Below are positions 57,650 to 64,000 of a DNA stretch of 64,000 nucleotides, one piece after another. Under the pieces are notes generated by a model. That model ran no database searches and was not told the origin of the DNA. It was given only the letters and a program-made list of their open reading frames with translations. The stretch's first letter is position 1. Every line of letters starts with the position of its first letter. This stretch comes from Margaritifera margaritifera (lineage: Eukaryota > Mollusca > Bivalvia > Unionida > Margaritiferidae), in NCBI GenBank assembly GCA_029931535.1, contig JAQPZY010001448.1:1302001-1366000 (forward strand). The letters are read 5' to 3'. Made by a program: the position numbers and the translations under genes.

Positions 57650-58110
57650 AAAATATGTTTCTTCGATATTACTTATCTGACTATTATATGGGCAAGTCCT
57701 CTCTGCAATTATATTCCTGGAAGAGGGCACATCTGCTCCTGTAGTAACTAATGATTGCTGGGATTTGGCACCAATCCCTCTATACAAGGGAGACCATTCT
57801 ATTCTGACTTACATGTTGGCAAGCACATGATCTTTTAGCACTTTTGTTGCTGAAATAAGCCAGATGACTGGGGGAGTGTCTTTTTTAGCGGGGGGGTGGG
57901 GGGGGGGTGGAGATTGGTGTGGTGGTTGTTGTACTCTTAACATATTATAATCTGGTATGTATTAATGAAGAAACATATTTTGCTCTACAAATTGGTTTCT
58001 AGTTAATTCAAAGGAAATAGTAATTCCAAGAAAGAATACACTCAGTTGAGCACTTTATAGAGAATCGTTAGTGTGTAATAATAACAGTGCTATAGTTTTA
58101 ATGTGGTTAA
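57650..58110. other. Intronic sequence with G-rich run
   Basis: Non-coding, with a G-rich stretch at about 57891-57911 that could form a quadruplex. A similar G10 run lies at 57567-57578. No gene seen. Confidence 0.5.
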
Positions 58111-58117
58111 ATTATTA

Positions 58118-58334
58118 CTGTCTATACTCATATATAAGCCCATACCAACTGCAAACTGCATAGACTCAGATCTGCCGTCGCATAATGTGCCGGCAGATCT
58201 GAGTCTATGCAGTTTGTAAGGACTAATCAGTAGAGCAAACAACATAGACCCTGATCTGCCGGCACATTATGCGATGGCAGATCAAGGTCTATGTTGTTTG
58301 CATTTGGACCCGGCCTTTACGCGAGTATATATGG
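58118..58334 (+). mobile_element. Palindromic double-hairpin MITE, copy G
   Basis: The ends are CTGTCTATACTCATATATAA and TTTACGCGAGTATATATGG, flanked by TA (58116-58117 and 58335-58336). Both hairpins are well conserved. Confidence 0.87.
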
Positions 58335-58339
58335 TAAAC

Positions 58340-59370
58340 ATTTTTCAGCATGAAATCCATTCAGTAACTTAGATTGGCAACTACAGTTACATTTACTATG
58401 AAAGTGATCTACATCAGCATAATATGAAATTTTTTACAAACTACATTTCTCCATATTATTTTTTCTGCAGAAGAACCAGCAGATCATCAACATGCATATG
58501 AAATTATTGTTATGAACTGACCATTGGTCAGGTTGTCAGACGAGGCAGATTCAGTTATATTACATGGGTTGTCAAAAGTAGGGAAAAGTCCTGACATAAT
58601 TATTTTGTGCTTGGTTTAAATTTATGACCAGGGCCAGAACATTTTGTTTGTGACTCGCTGGTCCATGAATCAGAGGGACCCTTTACTGCCCAAGTATGTA
58701 CAAGCCATGCGTTTGACCAACAACTAAGTCTTACATGAAAAATCTGGTAAACTTGTACAGTAGATGCTGGGTTTCAGCTAAGGTTGAGGAAAAACACATT
58801 TGGATTGACAAAGATCAAGCTTAGACTGGTGCTCCATATATTGCATGCTAAATGTGCTGATTCCTGGTAATGTGTTACAATACCAGTTTTTCGCTATTGA
58901 ACAGCTTCAGTTTAAGACAAGTCCATGGTCAAAAACAATTAACTTCGGGAAAGTGTACCACTGTCATTTTTAGGCCTTGCATGACGGAGCCATAAAAAGC
59001 TTCGAATAGTTTTGTTCCCACCTGTTGTTAGTAACATTCCATTCATGTTGTACATCTTTCATCTATCTCGGGAAATCCTTTTACACATAATATTTTAAGA
59101 TACATGTGACAGAACTAGGATTTCAAACCAGCAGATTTACAAATTTTGATCAGTAGATTGGCCTCTAAGCCAGTAGATTTTACATTTCGAGGGGATGGAA
59201 AACAAAACAAGTGCTTTCTTGTGTCATAATATGTATTCTCTTCATACTATAATAAAAAAGCAAGTTTGAACATGAATAAGATTTGGATTCTGATGGAAAA
59301 TGTTGCAATAATAATTAATTATTATGAGTCAATATACGGTCAAATAATGAAAAAGGAAGAATTGTTTATC
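58340..59370. other. Intronic stretch without recognised features
   Basis: AT-rich non-coding DNA. Nothing identifiable. Confidence 0.5.
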
Positions 59371-59377
59371 TGATAGT

Positions 59378-60211
59378 TCACTGCAAAGATTTTTCTTTTA
59401 TAAAATCCAATAGCATTTTTTTGTTTCCTTCACAGTCTAGTGACCACTGATGAAATTCATTGTGATTATTAAGCTTCACACTTAACAGGCTGTCGATAGT
59501 TCTCTGGTCCAGATTTCCCCTTGAATCACTTTGTATTTTGCAAAGAATGGAGAATGTCCTCTCTGTATAAGCATTAGAATGTTGTAATGACAGGACAACC
59601 ACGCTCAGCCTGCAAAGAAGTTCCAACTTCAGTTTTCCTGTTGCTGGGTTTGTAAGGTTGCTGACTACTCTCCAATGCTCCTCCAAGCTATGTTAAACCT
59701 AGAGGAGGAAGTTCCTAACTTGGACTTAAGATGATATTCCTGAGCTTCTTCCTCAAGGGCTTCTTTCTCTGCATGGCTCAGATCCAAAAATCTGTTAGCA
59801 AGTTTCTCCACTGTAAATAAAAAAATAAAGATTGATTTAGACTTGAAATAAAAATGAAAAAAATACACGATTTTATGCTTTTATGAATAATTTATCCAAA
59901 CTTTAGGATTAATTATCTTGTAATATATTTTGAACTGATATATTTTATCTAAGGCTTAAACTAAATTTATGTACATAAAAACTTCAAATAGTTTATAAAA
60001 TACAAAAGATTCATACCTCGGAAATACACAATGCAAACTCTGGACCTTTGCTACTCACCTGCACACACTTGAACTTAGATATCCAAGCATTGTGGAACTT
60101 GTAATATTTCTTAGCCGGTGGTTTCTTAGCATTGGGAGAAAGCACACATTTAGAATCAAACAAAAATGTAAGGGCTATCCTGTTAAAACATCTGGAACAA
60201 TACAATAACAA
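59378..60211 (-). pseudogene. hAT transposase relic (zinc-finger leader and C-terminal dimerisation region)
   Basis: On the minus strand, 60130-60020 reads KYYKFHNAWISKFKCVQVSS with KGPEFALCIS, like the N-terminal BED/TTF-type finger of hAT-derived proteins. From 59812 it reads LANRFLDLSHAEKEALEEEA, and 59680-59378 reads VVLSLQHSNAYTERTFSILC, then LDQRTIDSLLSVKLN. The last is the hAT dimerisation domain signature (LSxPHSNAxxERxFS). A donor-like GAG before GTATGA near 60020 and a good acceptor (TTATTTACAG at 59813) suggest an old intron, but the phases disagree. A frameshift separates the readings at about 59680. The catalytic core is absent, so I call it a relic. Confidence 0.65.
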
Positions 60212-60229
60212 TGAAACGGGACAAAAATC

Positions 60230-60445
60230 AAAATACTTACTCTAGTGTGTCTGCCGAAATAATTTGTTATGGTCTGTCTCTTCATTTTATCTCCCCTTTG
60301 CCAAGGGTCAGCCGATTTTCATCAAATGCTCAGAAGACATCATGGACCACCTTTCGTCCCTTTATTACCTATAGCACCTCAAAAAACATCCCGCATTTGA
60401 CCTTAAACTCTTCAAATTTCGACAATAAGGTAATCAATTAGCAGC
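60230..60445 (+). repeat. Interspersed repeat, second copy of the 21.7-kb foldback sequence
   Basis: ACATCATGGACCACCTTTCG, TCCCTTTATTACCTATAGCA, CCTCAAAAAACA and GACAATAAGGTAATCAATTA match 21725-21800 in the same order. A single arm is present here. Confidence 0.65.
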
Positions 60446-60848
60446 TTGCTGTGTACACATTTCAGCTGTTCTTTAACAATTCTAATCCTATTGCTCGGCC
60501 ACGCATTATCTCACCGGTCGTTGTACTGGTGGGACATTTCTGGTCCTCAGTAGACTGGTTCTGGCTGGTTTCTCTAATGTGTTGACAGAACATGTAAAAA
60601 TACCGTGTTTGGGTATTTTTATTAGAAAAAATTTAAAATTCTTTTAGTTTTCAAAAGTGATAGATTTTAGCTACTAAACGGTATGTGTGGTAGACGGCTT
60701 TTAAAACGATATTTTTGGCCTACCACAATTACATGTATGTTTTAAGATTATTTTTTTTCTTTCTCAACGATTTTACTTAGTTTTATAACTGGGTCATAAG
60801 AATGAATGGCACTTGGTAGTGTATTGCTGTCTCTTCTTTTAGTTTCAG

Positions 60849-60902
60849 ATTATTACAACCCAGTCAGGACAGCCCATGCAGACCTTTGCACAGCCTCAGC
60901 AG
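60849..60902 (+). CDS. NFYA: NF-YA-like transcription factor, third coding exon; gene continues off the right edge
   Basis: The acceptor is CTTTTAGTTTCAG and the donor is CAGCAG before GTAATA. It has 18 codons in phase 0 at both ends: IITTQSGQPMQTFAQPQQ. It extends the Gln-rich activation domain (compare QQIIIQQPQTAV in vertebrate NF-YA). Supporting evidence is the matching phase with the preceding exons and the same composition. The CCAAT-binding domain exons should lie to the right of the window. Confidence 0.62.
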
Positions 60903-60989
60903 GTAATACATCCATCTATCTATCTTTCAATCTATCTGTTTATTTATATATTTTTATTTGGGTCATCTTGTACTTGCCAGCTTTCTATT

Positions 60990-61172
60990 GGGTGTTCATC
61001 ACCACATGATCAGACTGATGTCTATTAGGTGTTCATCACCACCTGATCAGACTGGTGTCTATTAGGTGTTTATCACCACCTGATCAAACTGGTGTCTAAT
61101 TTAGGTGTTCATCACCACATGATCAGACTGATGTCTATTAGGTGTTCATTACCACATGATCAGAATGGTGTC
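60990..61172. repeat. 37-bp minisatellite, about 5 copies
   Basis: The unit is GTGTTCATCACCACATGATC then AGACTGATGTCTATTAG. The array starts about 90 bp after the donor of the third NF-YA-like coding exon. Confidence 0.9.
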
Positions 61173-61659
61173 CAAAGTGATACATCAGTACATTCTTAGC
61201 AATATGCAAAATATTTTTTTGTTGCCCCCACTGCTTGCAGGACATCTTGATTTGGTCATGTCCATCCATCTGTCCCATAAAGCTTGTTAGCAAGATTGCA
61301 CAAAACCACTCAACATAGACAAATATAATTTTGGAAGCACATTTGTATCTATATGTAGATGACCTAATTAGATTTCCAGGCTATTACAAAAAAAATTCAG
61401 TTTTTTTCACATTTGTCAAACTTTTTGGACTATGTCGAAGAGACTAGTAACACATTTTTGTACTTTTTGGACATGTTTGCATGATTAAACAAAAAGTATG
61501 CAAGGTACAAAAATGAAATTTGGTGGGCATATTTGTATTCATATATAGATTAGATTACCTGAGTAGTCTTTCAGGCCATTACAGCAATTTGTAGCTCAAC
61601 TGGTCATAGACCAAAAGTGCTTATGGGATAGCCTGTTGTCCATCGTCTTTTTGTCTGTT

Positions 61660-63420
61660 AGCACAAGTTTGTGATTGCTACTCCTCCTAAACTACTTGCA
61701 GGATTGCCATGAAACTTTATTCCAAGGTCTTGTTGGTTCTAAATGGAAATGGTGCTGCTCAGACATCCAGTATGGCCACAACAGCAGCCATCTTGAAAAT
61801 CTTGTTATTGCTACTCCGGAGGAATGGATGGTCATATCAATATGGGGTTTTCACTGAAAGACTTCATATGATGTCTAGTCAGTCCTTAATGAAAATTGTG
61901 CTGATCTGATGTCTGATATCGCCAACGTGGCAGCCATCTTGAAAATCTTTTTATCGCTACTCTTCCAGAATAAAAGTCTTATCAACATGAAGTTTTCAGC
62001 AGAAGACTTATTACAAATGTCTAGTTGGTTCTAAATGAAAATGCTTCCATTTGGACATCCAATATAACCATGACAGTGGCCATCTTAAAAATCTTGTTAT
62101 CGCTACTCCTTCCAAGTGGATAGTCATATCAATGTAGGGGTTTCACTAAAAAATGTGTGATGTCGAGTTGGTCCTAAAGAAAATGGTGCTGATTTGACAT
62201 CCATTATGGCTGCCACATCAGTCATCTTGAAATCATGTTATTGCTTATCTTCCTGAATGGAAGTAATATCAACATGGGGTTTCACCAGAAGATTTCTTAT
62301 GATGTCTAGTTGGTCCAAAATGAAAATGGTTCCATTTGGACATCCAATATGGCCACCACAGTGGTCATGTTGAAAATATTGTTGTTGCTTCTCCACCTGA
62401 ATGGATGGTCAAATGAACATGGGGTTCACTAAAAGACTTTTTATGATATCTACTTGGTCCTAAATGAAATTAGTGCCGATCTGACATCCAGTATGGCCAC
62501 CACAGTTCCCATCTTGACAATCTTGTTATCTCTACTCCCCTGAAAGGAAAGTAATATTGGCATGGCGTTTTCACCAGACTTCTTATGGTGTCTAGTTGAT
62601 CCTAAATTAAAACTTTGCTGCCCGGACATCCATTATGGCCACCACAAAAACCATCTTGTGAATCTTGTTATTGCTACTCCACCTGAATGGATGGTCATAT
62701 CAAAATGGGGTTTTCACCAAAAGATGTTTTATGAGGTTTAGTTGGTCCTAAATGAAAATGGTGCCAGTCTAACTTCCAGTATGGTCACTACAGCAGCCAT
62801 CTTGAAATCTTGTTATTGTTGCTCCTTCTGAATGGAAAGTCATATCAGCATGGACTTCTCTCCAGAAGACTTCTTATGATGTCTAGTTGGTGTTAAATAA
62901 AAATTGTGCTGATCTGATATCCAATATGGCTGCTACAGCGGCCATTTTAAAAATCTTGTTGCTACTCCACCAAAATGGAAAGTTATATCATCATTGTGTT
63001 TTCACTAGAAGACTTCTTGTGTTGTCATAGTTGGTACTAAATGAAAATGGTACCATTCTGACATGCAGTATGGCCACCATGGCAGCAATCTTAAAATCAT
63101 GTTATTGCTACTTCTCCTAAATGGAAAGTCATATTAACATGGGGTTTTTGCCAGAAGATTAATTATGATATCTGGTTGGTCCTGAATGAAAATGGTGCAA
63201 ATCTGACTTCAAATATGGCTGCCACAATGAACATATTGAAAATCTTGACACTAATTCTCCTTAATGGGTGGTCATATCATCATGGGATTTTCACACAAAG
63301 TCTTCTAATGGTGTCTAGTTTCACCCAAATAAAAATGCTGCTGATCTTCCATCCAACATGGCTGCCACAGTGGCTAATTTTCGAAAATCTTTTCACTGAA
63401 GAATATCGGAAAATGTTTCA
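61660..63420. repeat. 144-bp tandem array, locus 2 (about 12 copies)
   Basis: GCCATCTTGAAAAT or a close variant recurs near 61787, 61932, 62079, 62220, 62365, 62507, 62650, 62797, 62942, 63086, 63228 and 63372, giving a mean step of about 144 bp. The unit is the same as at 32.6-33.3 kb. All short ORFs in this stretch are by-products of the repeat. Confidence 0.88.
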
Positions 63421-64000
63421 ACACTCAACAGCTAAAAAGAAGAAATGGTCTTATCTTGAATTCCTGGAAATTCTGTTCTGACTGTAGAGCATTAGTCCCT
63501 TCAAGGGACTCTTGTTTAATTTATAAAACATTTTGTAACATTTTCTACCCTGGCTTTTTTGGTACAATTAAGTGAAAATCACTTGAGGTACACAAATGAA
63601 ATTTAACATGCATGTTTGCATGCATATGTAAATCATCAGATATTTTTAACTGTTTTGGACTTTCTCTTTTTGGTCAACGGTGTGGATATAGATGTTTTTG
63701 AAGACATTGAACTAGGGAATTTTGATGGTGTGCTTCTCTGGGTGGTTCCCAAATAGGCATTTACTTTTCTTTAGAATTAATAATTTCAATGTCAGTAATC
63801 CCTAATAAAAGTTGTATTTCTTCAAAAAAAGGAAAAATAAGCTAAAATGATGGCCATAGTCTATGTAGGTCCTGACTGCCATTTACGATAATCCTACCTT
63901 GTTATCCATCCAAATTGTCAAGTATCATCTATTCATTCTTTAATGGGAACACAATATGCTGTTTATGAACAGAGATTTAAATTGGAATCAAAATCTATTT
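63421..64000. other. Right edge of the window, intronic
   Basis: Non-coding AT-rich sequence with no recognised element or exon. Confidence 0.5.

Overview
This is about 64 kb of AT-rich, intron-dominated animal DNA. There are no long ORFs, coding sequence sits in short exons with GT/AG borders, and the space between is packed with minisatellites, MITEs and decayed transposons. Degenerate arrays carrying 'GGTCAAGGTCAC' or 'GGTCACTGTGACC' motifs, DIRS-type retroelements and tRNA-Met-like SINEs suggest a lophotrochozoan, most likely a mollusc. That placement is an inference.

Two protein genes were assembled by joining exons whose reading phases agree. The first runs leftwards from 17712 to beyond the left edge. 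Seven exons encode about 228 residues of RCC1 repeats that align with the N-terminal half of SERGEF (secretion-regulating guanine nucleotide exchange factor, DelGEF). The second runs rightwards from a promoter near 18.1-18.6 kb to beyond the right edge. Three coding exons, all in phase 0, encode a Gln-rich N-terminus beginning MDQYQQQ that best resembles the activation domain of NF-YA. Its CCAAT-binding domain would lie to the right of the window. The two genes are head to head, and the DNA between them carries several CCAAT boxes and a CACGTG E-box.

Layout. 1-17.7 kb: SERGEF exons 7 to 1, with introns holding at least eight minisatellites, four palindromic MITEs, a SINE and an interspersed repeat. 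17.7-18.7 kb: divergent promoter. 18.7-36.3 kb: 5' introns of the NF-YA-like gene, with one complete non-autonomous piggyBac-like element, a molluscan-type degenerate array, a second SINE and a possible untranslated exon. 36.3-36.6 kb: first coding exon. 36.6-51.5 kb: a mariner fragment, a decayed DIRS-like element and a nest of transposons inside one another at 45.5-51.4 kb. 51.5-60.8 kb: second coding exon, a second decayed DIRS-like element and a broken hAT transposase. 60.8-64 kb: third coding exon and a 144-bp tandem array.

The most striking structures are four. One is a piggyBac-like element (45520-51370) carrying three further insertions, one of which holds a fourth. The second is a seven-copy family of TA-flanked double-hairpin MITEs, one of which contains a perfect 65-nt palindrome. 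The third is a hAT MITE inserted in one of those MITEs with an 8-bp target duplication. The fourth is the CCAAT-rich promoter shared by SERGEF and a gene that itself appears to encode a CCAAT-binding factor.
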